Below are positions 23,439 through 33,929 of a DNA stretch of 64,000 nucleotides, piece by piece; the stretch's first letter is position 1; the number at the start of each line of letters is the position of its first letter. The position numbers and the translations under genes were made by a program. Below the pieces are notes generated by a model, which was not told where the DNA came from, searched no databases, and saw nothing but the letters and a program-made list of their open reading frames with translations. The DNA is from Diphasiastrum complanatum (Eukaryota; Streptophyta; Lycopodiopsida; Lycopodiales; Lycopodiaceae): positions 51,814,209 through 51,878,208 of the forward strand of contig CM055098.1 of NCBI GenBank assembly GCA_029204225.1. Direction: 5' to 3'.

Positions 23439-24164
23439 TCACACACTTGAAATGTAACCTTTTCAGATTTATCAATAAAGTGGGATTTTTCTCAAACTGA
23501 CTCTGATTACCTTCTGGGTTTCAGTGTTCGGTAAAAGCGCCAGTTGTAAGGCCGCTTCAAAATTTTTAAGTTGGCACATAGCTGAGGGTCGTATCCCGGG
23601 ACGCCAGCGGTATATCGTCGGGACCATTCGGTCTGTGCCGCCAGCGGTATGCTGTCGGGACCATTTGGTCCAGGAACTAGTTGTCGCCATATCTGTCGCG
23701 GCTTGTGGTCCTGAGTGTTCATTGCATGAACGTGAATGGGTTAACCTGTCGGCTGAGCTGGATGGCTTGCTTGGGTGGAAGTTACCTGTTTATGGCTGTC
23801 CAGTCTAGCGTGGCGCCAGGTTGGCTTCCAGCGCTCGTGACGAAGCTTTCAGTTGGTTAAGTCTGATGTAAGTCAGACCGCTTGCTTGGAATGGATGTTA
23901 CTCGTTTGTAACAAAGCTTCGAGTTGGTTAAGTTTGATGTATGTCAGGCGGCTTGCTTGGAGGGAAGTCACCCACATCGGGACCCCCGATCTGGCATGGC
24001 GCCAGGTTGGATCTCAATGTTGGTTTTCGGAACTTCAAGTTGGTTAAGTTTGATCGTTGTTGGCGAGTTGGCTGCTTGTATGTCAAGTGGGTTTGGATGG
24101 CAAGAGTTGAAGGCTGGGAAGCTAAGTCGTGGTTCCCGGCTCCCTTTGGGATGCCTGCGCTACA
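23439..24164 (+). repeat. LTR-D 3' portion, forward
   Basis: It matches 8060-8806 from tcacacacttg to the terminal GCTACA. It directly follows LTR4 of the tandem array. The array is thus bracketed by family D sequence: a D LTR plus leader start on the left, the second part of a D LTR on the right. The 5' part of this D LTR was lost. Confidence 0.75.
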
Positions 24165-24462
24165 TATAACAAGCTTTCCCTTTCACAACAAAAACTTTTC
24201 AACTTATTAGGTCCAAAGTTCACCAGTCTCCTCGTGTGAGTATGGCTAGGTCACCTTGAATTTGCCGCCGTTTTGATCAACTTTCATTCGAAATTTGCCC
24301 CAAGAGAGAGGTGTGTGTGATAGTTCCCCACCACTTATAAAATCAGCTGATCGGACTTAGAGTAGAGTTCTTCGGACAAAAAGCCTTTCCAGCACTTTGC
24401 TTTCCATCTGGTGGGATTATGGCTCGATCCAACTTGTTGCCAATCACTGAAGAGGATCCTAG
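24165..24462. repeat. 298-bp repeat, copy 1
   Basis: It starts tataacaagctttccc and ends gaagaggatcctag, and is repeated in the same orientation at 26314-26611. It sits between a forward and an inverted LTR-D piece. The second copy is inside the minus-strand D element, so this is probably a displaced internal piece of family D. Confidence 0.8.
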
Positions 24463-25324
24463 CCACGCCAGACTGGACAACCATAAACAGGTAACTTCCA
24501 CCCAAGCAAGCCATCCAACTCAGCCGACAGGTTAAAGCTCGTTCCCCAAGAGCTTAACCCATTCACGTTCATGCAAGGAACACTCAGAACCACAAGCCAC
24601 GACAGATATGGAGACAACCAGTTCCTGGACCAAATGGTCCCGACAGCATACCGCTGGCGCCACGGACCGAATGGTCCCGACGTCATACCGCTGGCATCCT
24701 GGGATACGACCCTCTGCTATGTGCCAACTTAAAAATTTTGAAACGGCCTTACAACTGGCGCTTTTACCGAACACTGAAACCCAGAAGGTAATCAGAGTCA
24801 GTTTGAGGAAAATCCCACTTTATTGATAAATCAGAAAGGTTACATTTCAAGTGTGTGACCGACCCTAGTCTCATGGGCACTAGCATGCCAAGGCGAGAGG
24901 CATGACAACATTCCAGCAAGGGAGGCTGAGACTTGGTTGGAGCTCGTCCTGAGTCACAACCCGCACTCCCCTATAGTCTTGGTGGGATTCGGCACCCCCC
25001 CTCATACCAAGCACTCTACCCAAGCTGGTAAAGCATGTTTTTCTCTCTCTAGAATTTTCTCTTTCTAGATTCTATTGATCCCCAGGCTTCCTTTAATCAT
25101 GCCTAGATCGTGTGAGCTGATTGCACATCGATCTGAGCTCTCTGGACTTCGCTAGAACCGATCAAAGATTTTCAGCCATAGGAACTTGGCGTCGACTGGA
25201 TTCTGGTCAAAGTGGCGTCGGGAGTGGCGCCGGCGACGTTGGCGCCGGGAGCAGCAGGGGCGCTGCTGGCGCCGGGGACAATGCTGGCCCCGGAAGTAAA
25301 ACTTATGAAGATAGCTTTACAACA
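24463..25324 (-). repeat. 3' LTR of minus-strand family D element, truncated
   Basis: On the minus strand it starts TGTTGTAAAGCTATC at 25324, immediately after a purine-rich tract (25325-25337, minus strand aggtggggtgga). It matches LTR-D until about 24463 and is then cut by the 298-bp repeat. The GGCGCC-rich U3 segment is at 25228-25290. Confidence 0.75.
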
Positions 25325-27633
25325 TCCACCCCACCTTTATAAAATTTGATCTCCTCATCAGATGTCAGATTAAAGTAAAGGTGTCTCCCAATTAAAATAA
25401 CTATACATTTAAGCTACTTGGCACAGTACTCAATTTACTGCCCACTTCTTATTAACATTGAAGCTGGCACACCACAAGTCGGAGGCTGAGCTCTTTGTAC
25501 TGAAAAGTTACAGAACTTGAAAATATATCTTTGTCTGGGAAAAGCGTAGATTTGATATCGCTTTCATAAAATCCAAGAACCTTATTAACTGGTGACAGAG
25601 GCCTTTCTTTGAATTGTTCGCCCCTGTCGCTTCTGACTTTCGACTTTGGAACTCCTTTGAGCTCCTGATTTGTCCTTGATGCACTTTGTGTTGAGCTCTC
25701 ATGAGCTCCAGATTTGATCAATTCCGCACAGGTATCAAGGCTCCCTGAGCCAAAGGATTTATCGTTTGATTGCCCACTTTATGGTCCACTCTGTACCTTG
25801 TTGCTTCTGCACCTTGATTTCTCTCCTTGTCCCAGGCCTGATCTTGATACTTTTTCCATCTTGGCTCTTTAAGGTAGGCAAAGATTGAGTACTCCAGCAA
25901 TGCAACTTTCACTTAGCTTGAAGTAGCTCTTTGAATCAGCCCAAATGTAACCATTGACCTCGTGGAAAGCCAAAGGGTCGCACCAGTTTGATCCGCATCC
26001 GAACTATCTCTTCGCGTTTGTTTGAAGCACCATGTCTGTCGCGCAAAACTTGATTTTCACAATTCCCTCACAGTCAAAACAAGAAGTGTACATCGAGCTT
26101 GGCTTCAAGTAGCTCTCTTTGAATCAGACACATGCACCCAGAGTTTGCACTAGTCCGACCTCAACGCGAACTGTCCCTTAGCGTCCGTTCGAAATACCAA
26201 GTCTCTCATGCAATACTCAACTTTTACAGTTCCTTCATTGATCAGTTGCCTTACACGTAACACAAGCCAGCGTACTCATATGTTTCCTCATCATTGCTGG
26301 TCCAGAGAAAGCCTATAACAAGCTTTCCTTTCCACAACAAAAACTTGTCAACTTATTAGGTCCAAAGTTCGCCAGTCTCCTCGTGTGAGTATGGCTAGGT
26401 CACATTGAATTTGCCCCCCTTTTTGATCAACTTTCATTCAAAATTTGCCCCAAGAGAGAGAGGTGTGTGATAGTTCCCCGCCACCTATAAAATCAGCTGA
26501 TCGGACTTAGAGTAGAGTTCTTCGGACAAAAAGCCTTTCAACCACTCTGCTTCCCATCTGCTAGATTATGGCTAGATCCAACTTGTTGCCAATCTCTGAA
26601 GAGGATCCTAGTCTTTCCCCTTTGAGGAAAAACCCAACTGATACTGCATATCACCCATGCTCAGTGAGTTTCAGTTCTGAAGGTGGCCGTCCCAAAATGA
26701 AGACCAACTGCTCCAAAGAAAATCTCCCATGAAATTGCTGTTTCCAACTTTTGACTTCCTGCTTGCGTCTTGGTGGGCATTGTCGCAAATGAAACTAACC
26801 CAAGAAACAGGCTAGCCATCCATCCTTTGCAAACATTGAGTCGTTTCGTTGTCGTTCACGAGCGAGTACTTGAACTACAAATCCACCCCACAGATTCTGT
26901 AGTCCTCTTTGTTTGATGGTATCAGCCTTCAAAAGAAAGGTTCCTTCTCGAGCCATCAGCTCCTTGTATCACAAGCAATCATGCAAACCAGGCAAAGCAC
27001 GAGTACTAAGACTCACCACGAATACATACAAGTAAGACACTCAGGCAGGTTTACTAACAAGTAACAAAGACAAGGTCCCCCTTTGAGATGGTCCTGCCAA
27101 CGGACCTTTTTCTGGCCACGCCCATACAAATCGATCACAGAATCAGCCCACATAGGACACCCCTCCAACTATCCGAGCACATTGCCTCAGTCACACCCCA
27201 CCACTTTTTGGTCGATAGCCCTTATAGCTAAACGATCGGCAGCTATCCTGCACCGGCAGCTAACCACCCGTGCTTTACACCCGAATTCGAGCAGCATCTT
27301 TGTATCAATAGTTAACTCGTACAATTCGAATATGTCGCCCCGCACCTCACAAGGTACAGACCGTGCTTTCACCTACCTAGGCAGCACTTTGTCTCATCCG
27401 TCCTACGTGCAGACAGCGCCAGGCCCGAACCGCGAGAACTGACCGTGCTTACACCTTGAGGGCAGCACTTTGACTCATCAAGTCCCCCGTTCTGCCGACC
27501 ACCCCGACCGTGGACGCACCCGTGCTTATACTGTGGGCAACACCTTGCACAACAGTTGTCCTGATGAACCCCAAACAATGGCCATTTCCGTGAGATCCAC
27601 ATAGCTGACCGGCCAGTTGGCTCTGATACCACA
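25325..27633 (-). mobile_element. Internal region of non-autonomous family D element (no pol)
   Basis: On the minus strand this runs from a primer site (27621-27631, complement of TGGTATCAGAG) to the polypurine tract at 25325. The first 550 bases or so (27090-27620) are the reverse complement of the leader of Gypsy A/B/C. The remaining 1.7 kb has only short frames with no protease, RT, RNase H or integrase motifs. This is the plan of a large-retrotransposon-derivative (LARD-like) element that would depend on enzymes supplied by the A/C family. It contains 298-bp repeat copy 2. Confidence 0.65.
26314..26611. repeat. 298-bp repeat, copy 2
   Basis: Direct copy of 24165-24462 with scattered substitutions. 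Both copies start at tataacaagc and end at gaggatcctag, with unrelated sequence on each side, so the edges are sharp. Confidence 0.8.
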
Positions 27634-28540
27634 TGTAGCACAGGCATCCTAAAGGGAGCCGGGAATCACGACTTAGCTTCCCAGCCTTCAACTCTTGTCA
27701 TCCAAACCCACTTGACATACAAGCAGCCAATTCGCCAACAACGATCAGACTTAACCAACTTAAAGTTCCGAAAACCAACATTGAGATCCAACCTGGTGCC
27801 ATGCCAGATCGAGGGTCTCGATGTGGGTGACTTCCCTCCAAGCAAGCCGCCCAACATACATCAAACTTAACCAACTCGAAGCTTCGTTACAAACGAGTAA
27901 CATCCATTCCAAGCAAGTGGTTTGACTTACAGACCTTCCTAGTACAACAAAAACTCAGACCCTCAAAGATTTCTATCGAGCACGTGAATGGTTCTTCAAC
28001 CTGGATCGTTGGAGACAACCAGTTCCTGGACCAAATGGTCTCGACAGCATACCCCTGGCGCCACGGACCGGATGGTCCCGACCGCATACCGTTGGCATCC
28101 CGGGATACGACCATCAACTCTGTGCCAACTTAGAAATTTTGAAGCGGCCTTACAACTGGCGCTTTTACCGAACACTGAAACCCAGAAGGAAATGAAAGTC
28201 AGTTTGAGGAAAATCCCACTTTATTGATAAATCTGAGAAGGTTACATTTCAAGTGTGTGACCAACCCTAGTCTCCGGGGCGCTAGCTTGCCAAGGCGAAA
28301 GCCATGACAACATTCCAGCAAAGGAGGCTGAGACCTGGTTGGAGCTCGCCCTGAGTCGCACCCCGGACACCCCTATAGTATTGGTAAGATTCGGCACCCC
28401 TCTCATACCAAGCACTCTACCCAAGCTAGTAAATCACGTTTTTCTCTGTCTAAGATTTTCTCTTTCTAGAAAGTTATTTTCTCTCTCTAGATTTTATTGT
28501 TCCCAGGAGCTGATTGCACATGGATCTGAGCTCTTTGGAC
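27634..28540 (-). repeat. 5' LTR of minus-strand family D element, truncated
   Basis: On the minus strand it ends GCTACA at 27634, next to the primer site. It matches LTR-D up to about 28540 (ctctttggac) and there meets unrelated sequence. The upstream third, including the GGCGCC cluster, is missing, so this LTR would lack part of its promoter. Confidence 0.75.
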
Positions 28541-29011
28541 AACACGTGGGAGGTGTATCTCGGAGACGAAATGAGACGGGGCCAAACCATGCGTGCCACT
28601 AAGATACGAGGCACTTGGGACGAGTGCTTTTCTTCGCTACTCCGCTGGCGTCATGACTCATGCATGTCACATTCTCTGCAAATGTTCTACCTCTGTGCGC
28701 TCCTTAAGGATTTATAATAGCAGATTCTGATCATCTATTGAACATTGAACGTTGTTTTTTGAGCATAAGTACTGCATTCTGTTGCTTGCAGCAGAATTGG
28801 ACGTTCATGATCTGCGCTCTTCTATTAAAACGTCTTCTTTGAAAAATGTGGTCTGTGACTTATTAAGGATTTTCACAAGATAATTCCTGAGTATCTGATT
28901 GCACTGTTGCAGACGCGCTACCTTCGAGGCTGCTTTATCTGTGTGCTCCTTTATCTGAAGCTCCTTTATATGTGCGCTCCTGTATCTTGGCAGCTCCTTT
29001 ATTTGGTTTTC
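28541..29011. other. Intergenic stretch downstream of the heat-shock gene
   Basis: No gene is visible. A short repeated phrase built on gctcctttat appears several times at 28895-29000 and includes tgtgcgctcctttatctg. This repeat starts just where the missing 3' end of the heat-shock gene would be expected. Confidence 0.5.
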
Positions 29012-29793
29012 TTAGGATTTGGAACAGTGCTTAACAAGAGATAATATATGGTCTGTCTGAATATATTTTGGGAGAGCTAATACATAACTGTATTTTCCAT
29101 AGCTTCTTGAAGCCCATTTATCTTCCTCTTTTTCCTCAATTTGCTTCTCGCCTTTCACAACAAGAGAATTGTCCTCCACGTATACCTCCACGTCCTCTTT
29201 TGTCAAACCAGGCATGTCAATTCGCAAGCTAAATGACTCTTCATCTTCTAGGACATCCCAAGGAGTTCGCCTATCTCTATTGCCACCGCTTCGGCTTGAA
29301 ATAGTGGGACTATCGTCTAGAAAATTATCCATTAGATTGAACATTTGCACCAGATTGCTGGAAGGAGTAGCGAATGGATCCCAAAGATCTGTCACAAAAG
29401 CAACAAAGAACATCGACATTGTGAGCTCATACAGCGGCTAATTAAATAGGTTGAAAGACTTCCAGAGTGTAGCAATTTTAATGCTGAGAGTTAGTTGCAG
29501 TGAGTATCTGAGTATAACTTACCAAAGGCCCTGAATGGGGAAATATCTCGCTTGCCTTGGCTCTTCGACGGGGTAGGCGTTCCATTCTGCCTCTTTTCAA
29601 CTGCCACGCCTTCGTCCCCATTCTCTTTAGCCAAAGCCGTTGTTCTCACTGCAATTGGCTTTCCATTGGACCGCAGCACACCAGCCTTGGGGGTGGTGCA
29701 GACTGTGCCCCGAAAGAAAGAAGCCTGGGAATCAGCAGTATTAGCTGCTGCCATTGCTGTTGAAACGCCCAAATTCATCAAAGCAGTAGCCAT
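29012..29793 (-). CDS. Organelle-type small heat-shock protein, 3'-truncated
   Basis: Exon 1 is 29523-29793, the intron 29389-29522 (GTAAGT donor, GTGACAG acceptor, phase 1), and exon 2 29012-29388. The joined protein is about 215 aa. The N-terminus (MATALMNLGVS) is rich in Ala, Ser and Thr, poor in acids and fits an organelle transit peptide. Next come DISPFRAF and DLWDPFATP, the consensus block of mitochondrial/plastid small heat-shock proteins. The alpha-crystallin domain starts TPWDVLEDEESFSLRIDMPGL and runs through VEDNSLVVKGE and SYGKYSYVLALP. The usual last part of the domain (an ELKNGVL-type strand) and the C-terminal extension are missing: after QTDHI comes an unrelated tail LSLVKHCSKS. 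The product would be a chaperone protecting organelle proteins during heat, but this copy probably cannot form the oligomer. Most likely a pseudogene, unless a further exon was missed. Confidence 0.8.
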
Positions 29794-29984
29794 TCTGGTT
29801 ATTGCTCTCTAAACGATGCTCTCAAGCGATAGCTTTCAAGTGTGTCAACAACAGCACTCTCAATTGAGCTACCACAACGCGAACAGGCAAACAAACTGCT
29901 ATATCGATCTTTCACTCTCACACAAACAGCTTGAGTACAAGCCCGAATTGCATGCCGATGAAAGACGATCGCGCTTTGGTGGTG

Positions 29985-29992
29985 CTATATAG
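29985..29992 (-). promoter_or_regulatory. TATA box of heat-shock gene
   Basis: CTATATAG lies 190 bases upstream of the ATG at 29793 on the minus strand. Transcription would start near 29955-29960, giving a 5' leader of about 165 nt. Confidence 0.65.
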
Positions 29993-30098
29993 AAGAAGAG
30001 GAGAGTGCAGGATCGAGCGCACGCAAGCTGACGAGGAAGATGCTGGAAGGCACTAGAAGAAGCTATACAGAAGGGTGTGGGTGTGGTAGAGTACTCCC

Positions 30099-30111
30099 GA
30101 AAATTCTAGAG
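30099..30111 (-). promoter_or_regulatory. Heat-shock element
   Basis: GAA-AA-TTC-TA-GAG (read on the plus strand) gives alternating GAA and TTC units spaced by two bases, the binding pattern of heat-shock factor trimers. It lies about 110 bases upstream of the TATA box. Further isolated GAA units occur at 30041-30072. Confidence 0.65.
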
Positions 30112-31016
30112 CCAAAAAGGGAAACCAACGAAGATTGGATAAGCTCATACAACTGCCTTCAAGTTTTGAATGGTCCTCCACTTTTATGTCAGTCTTGTGG
30201 GCTACTCCCCCTCGGAGGCTCTTCCAACTTGGGAGGTGCAGGGTGATGGAGGGGCCCGCCTGAGGCCCCCACCTAGGAAGGCCCGAGAGCAGGGACCTTT
30301 TGTTGCATAATGAAGATATTCTTTTTCCAAGTTTTTTATGCATTTTTGGCCTTGCTGTAGGAAGGGGTTTATTGTTTTCAGGATTGCTTTTCACCTGCTT
30401 GCGATCTTTTTATTTTTTTTTTTGCATTTTGAAATATTTGTATATATTTTTTGGAACTTCATAATTTGTCGCATTGTTAATCTGATAACAATTCCCATAA
30501 CATAGAAAAAGTAGCAGATTTTGAAAATATGGGTAGTGATTGCATGGTCACCAATATCAGCGAGGTGAGGGGAAACCTAAAGTTGTCCCAGTCGTGAGCT
30601 CACAAAGCATTCATAATCCACCCACCAGTTTTAATGAGAGGAAGAAGTTATGTGTCACGTTTCTTACACAATAGTAGTTTGTGGTGATCACACCTCTCGC
30701 TCCTTGTTTCTTGTCAGTATAATCATGTGAATGGATCCCATCGTTATTGATCTATACAAAAACCGAAAATTAGTTAGATTCATTCAAATCACTTTACATA
30801 TCTCCTATCTTTCGTCAGCTGCAACTTCCTTTTGATGACATATTCAAGGACATCTTTTGTACTTGGATAGTGCAAGGATAGTTTTCAAGGTACTATTGAA
30901 TTTTGTCTACAATATTGTGTCACGGTGAGAACAAGAATTTTTTTATATTATGAATGGTGGTGCAAAGAGAAAGACTAGGAGTTATACCAGTATATCAAGA
31001 CCACTGTAATGCAGTT
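30112..31016. other. Intergenic stretch, nothing recognised
   Basis: AT-rich sequence with poly-T and no coding motif on either strand. A short GC-rich near-palindrome (ggcccgcctgaggcc) lies at about 30254-30270. It separates the heat-shock promoter from the dehydrogenase fragment. Confidence 0.4.
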
Positions 31017-31262
31017 TTAGCCAAGCACTGAAATCTTCACAAATTCTAAATCTGTGACTTCAAGTTGATAAAAATCAACATGTTGCAGGCCTTTTGCTTT
31101 GAGCAAGTTTATTGCAGATTGACCTCGTCTTTCATTTCTTGTTGTCAGAAGGGTTGTTACTCCAGTTTGGGCAAGTTGGTGTTCTATTTCCAGGCCAATG
31201 CCTTTGTTCGCACCGGTGACCACTGCAACTATATCTTTTCACCACCGTGTGCTTCTTCTATA
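31017..31262 (-). pseudogene. Short-chain dehydrogenase/reductase N-terminal fragment
   Basis: On the minus strand the frame reads PIEEAHGGEKIVAVVTGANKG, then IGLEI, then LLTTRNERRG and FYQLEVTD. TGANKGIG is the TGxxxGxG dinucleotide-binding motif of classical SDRs, and the rest follows the carbonyl reductase / menthol dehydrogenase-like plant subgroup. The frame ends about 70 residues in. The NNAG and catalytic Ser-Tyr-Lys regions (about residues 90-230 in the family) are absent from the following sequence. It is either a first exon without its partners or a captured or truncated fragment. Confidence 0.75.
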
Positions 31263-32285
31263 GGCCAAAAACATATTCAAATATCATAACTTGGGAATTA
31301 TGCACTAAAACAACTCACAAGATACTTAATCAGTAGAAGGCTGATTACATAAACAGAATTCAACAATCTCGATTCTGATCCAAAAGAGGAAAATGCATTT
31401 CCATTGCTGAAACTAGTTCAACGCTTTGTGTGTGGAAAAGGAAGAAGTAATCTAGCTAATTTATATCTTGAAGAAATTTGCTATAGTACTCCGCGCATAA
31501 GACCTCGAAGAGCTTTACAGATTCCATTTAATCTTTTATGTTGCTATTCATCATAACTATCGAGCAAACGACTTGTCAATGTTGTTGGCCATAATTCTGC
31601 GCAGTCGATTACCAAACAATCAAACGACGAAGTTGTACGTAGCTAGCTTATAACTTCTGCTTGATGTGGAGAGCTGTTGCTTAGTGCTTAGCTGCTGCTC
31701 AAATCACAATGCTTTAGCTTACTCTCAGCAGCTATGCTTCAAGGACTATGTAAAGGATTTGAATAGCACTATGAGGTAAGTCCTCAAGCCTCAACATATT
31801 AACAACCTTCTTTTGAGCTTCTGAGAGAAACAACAGAGTTACTTTCTCTTTAGGAGAGCATTGTAGGGAGTAATTTTTAAAGTTCTATCAGTGCTGCTAT
31901 AGAGTGAGGCTTGATATAGATAGAGAGAAAATATGCGGCCAGCAAGTCCTTGCATTGTTTTGATGCACTTGTAATTGCAACCATCAATACAGGCTCTTCT
32001 CATAAACCACACGATAAAACTGAAGATAAGTCGCTTGCTTTTACTTTGTTCGCTGATTGTGGATTGATCAAGGCTAAGTTCAGTTTGAAGACTGTCTAGA
32101 TTCAAGCGTTCTTGAGAAAAGATACTTGTCTGATCAGACAAGCTTGTGGCCTTGGAATCTTTGTCTATGTCTGAAGACTTCATGCTTGACTGTGATAGAA
32201 TGGTGGATCGAGAATCTAAACTTAAATGTGACACGAGATTGTCTTGTACACTGATAGAGAGGGCATTCTGAGAATTTGAGATCAA
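31263..32285. other. Mostly non-coding; Ser-rich minus-strand frame at 31839-32285
   Basis: No motif is recognised between 31263 and 31838. At 31839-32285 a minus-strand frame of 148 residues opens with Ser- and Asp-rich sequence (LSLDSRSTILSQSSMKSSD). It lies directly downstream of the AINTEGUMENTA-like blocks and could be more of that low-complexity region, but I cannot show this. No AP2 domain motif (such as YRGV or WLG-type) is seen. Confidence 0.35.
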
Positions 32286-32365
32286 CTTCAGAAATTGCTA
32301 GTCGAAGTTCATGCCTGCTACCATTTCCATGATTAGGACCTGATAATGGTGCAACAATTTTTGGA

Positions 32366-33039
32366 TTATGAAGCGGGGCTCATCGATAAGGCCAAAGATT
32401 GCAGATTAGCAATGGTGGTACCATCATTCTTGGAGTTGCTGGAAGACGTATTGCCATTCTGTGCATGGTTCTGATGCTGGCGCAACCACATTTTCAACGT
32501 TGATATCCCAATCATGCTCCCATTTTCGGTAACAACTTGAGCACAAGATCACGAAGAAACGTACAGTCCGAGAGTAAATTCTGGGCATTGATGGCGTAAG
32601 TGATTATTCGCGATCTCCGAATAGACGTTCTCTTCTCGTTGCTGAGAATGACTGTAACGACACTTATAAACGGTACCTGTCATGTGCAGGTCTAGATGAA
32701 AGACTATTTACACATTCCTGAATGGATAAAGTCGTGTTACATTTGTCTCCGAGCTATGTCTACATAGATCGGTATGACTGTGACTACCAGCTCCGTAAAA
32801 GAATGCACATCTCTATCTACATAACTACCTCCCAGCGATACATCACCCAGAAAATCTTCTAGCTTTGGCACTTCAGGAGGTTCTTTCTTAGCGTGCACCA
32901 ACGCATACTGCGAGGCAGCACAATTCCCTTCATTGTTGCGCTTGGGTCTCGAATATGCTACAACAAGCATGTGCATTGTAGTGCCCAGTCCTCTCGTCGG
33001 TCCTGTCGTAGTGTCGCATATAGAAAAGTAGTAAGACAC
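32366..33039 (-). pseudogene. AINTEGUMENTA-like (AIL/BABY BOOM type) transcription factor relic, N-terminal part
   Basis: Two minus-strand blocks in order carry motifs of the euANT group of AP2 factors. Block 1 (32737-33039) has EVPKLEDFLG at about 32845-32872. Block 2 (32366-32532, about 51 residues) has ENGSMIGISTLKMWLRQ and ends QSLALSMSP, matching the family motifs SMIGLSMIKxWLR and LSLSMS. In the family these lie N-terminal to the twin AP2 DNA-binding domains. The blocks are in different frames with a stop between them, and no AP2 domain follows. The family controls meristem and embryo development; this copy cannot bind DNA. Recognition rests on the motifs and their order. Confidence 0.6.
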
Positions 33040-33099
33040 AAATCACGTCTATTTTTGTTACACCACTGTCGTTTTCAGCAAACAAACTACAATCTAACT

Positions 33100-33300
33100 G
33101 CTTTAGATAACTTATTAGAATACAACATACCAGAACTGATAGTTCTTAAATATAGAGACAATATTGGATATGCTTGCAGAGAATGGTGATTTCTTCAACT
33201 AATCAACCATGGAGTACCCCTCAGGCTAATTGAGAGGTTAATAGAACTACCAATCATTTTTTTTAATCTGCCAGCAGCAGAAAAGGAGAACACGCTAGAA
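33100..33300 (+). pseudogene. 2-oxoglutarate/Fe(II) oxygenase N-terminal fragment
   Basis: The plus strand reads YACREW, stop, FLQLINHGVPLRLIERL, then FFNLPAAEKEN. This is the DIOX_N consensus (ACREWGFFQ, NHGV, FFxLPxEEKxK) found at residues 60-110 of plant 2-oxoglutarate dioxygenases (flavonoid, gibberellin and ethylene enzymes). The TGA at 33187-33189 replaces a glycine codon. Sequence after EKEN has no family similarity, and the Fe-binding HxD...H domain is absent. It runs opposite to the neighbouring relics. Confidence 0.7.
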
Positions 33301-33929
33301 CGAGTCCACTGGGTAGAAACACTCACGACTTGCGTAGAAGACATCGCTTCAAATGTAGAAGACATCGTAAGGCTTGAGATGTTTGCCATTTTTTCTACAT
33401 GGGGAGTAAGATTTTTATTCATATTCTAACAAATTATAACAAACGGAGGTTCATATTCCCTTTTATCATGTATTCAAAAATATTACTTTTTTTAAATTGT
33501 TAATGTTTGATATAAATCAAAAAATAATGTCATTTGTTAATAAAAAGGTAAACTGTTCATTCTTCCTACTCATTATGATTATTATTTTTCATTCTTTATA
33601 CTCTCGTTTTCATTCTTTGTGAGATGAATTTCTTTTTTGTGTGTTCTGATTTCTTGAAAAGAATGAATTCGATTACCTTTTACTAATAGAAGAAGATCAA
33701 ACAACCGAAAACAGTTTTTCCTGTGAGGCTATCCCTTTCGATGCAAATAGAAATTAACAGTTCTTTGAAGATGCAATGTACTCTTTGAATCATTGCAGCT
33801 ATCCCTTTCAAAGCATGTAGTTCATAACTGTAATACGTACATACTACAGACTATTGAACAATCAAACGCTGCCTCTATCAAAGAACATTCAGAATTATAG
33901 AATAATCAAAAGCTGCCTTTATCAAAGAA
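33301..33929. other. AT-rich intergenic stretch
   Basis: No coding motif or clear repeat is seen. Short phrases such as atcaaagaa and gctatccctttc recur near 33720-33930 and grade into the minisatellite that follows. Confidence 0.4.

Noticed and set aside
27083-27442. 119-codon plus-strand frame
   Set aside because: It is the antisense of the Gypsy/D leader, which is non-coding in five copies.
30240-30300. GC-rich near-palindrome as a terminator or structured RNA
   Set aside because: It is short and imperfect, with no conserved context; likely chance.
32040-32366. Search for AP2 domains after the AINTEGUMENTA-like blocks
   Set aside because: No AP2 signature is visible on the minus strand, so no full transcription factor gene was called.
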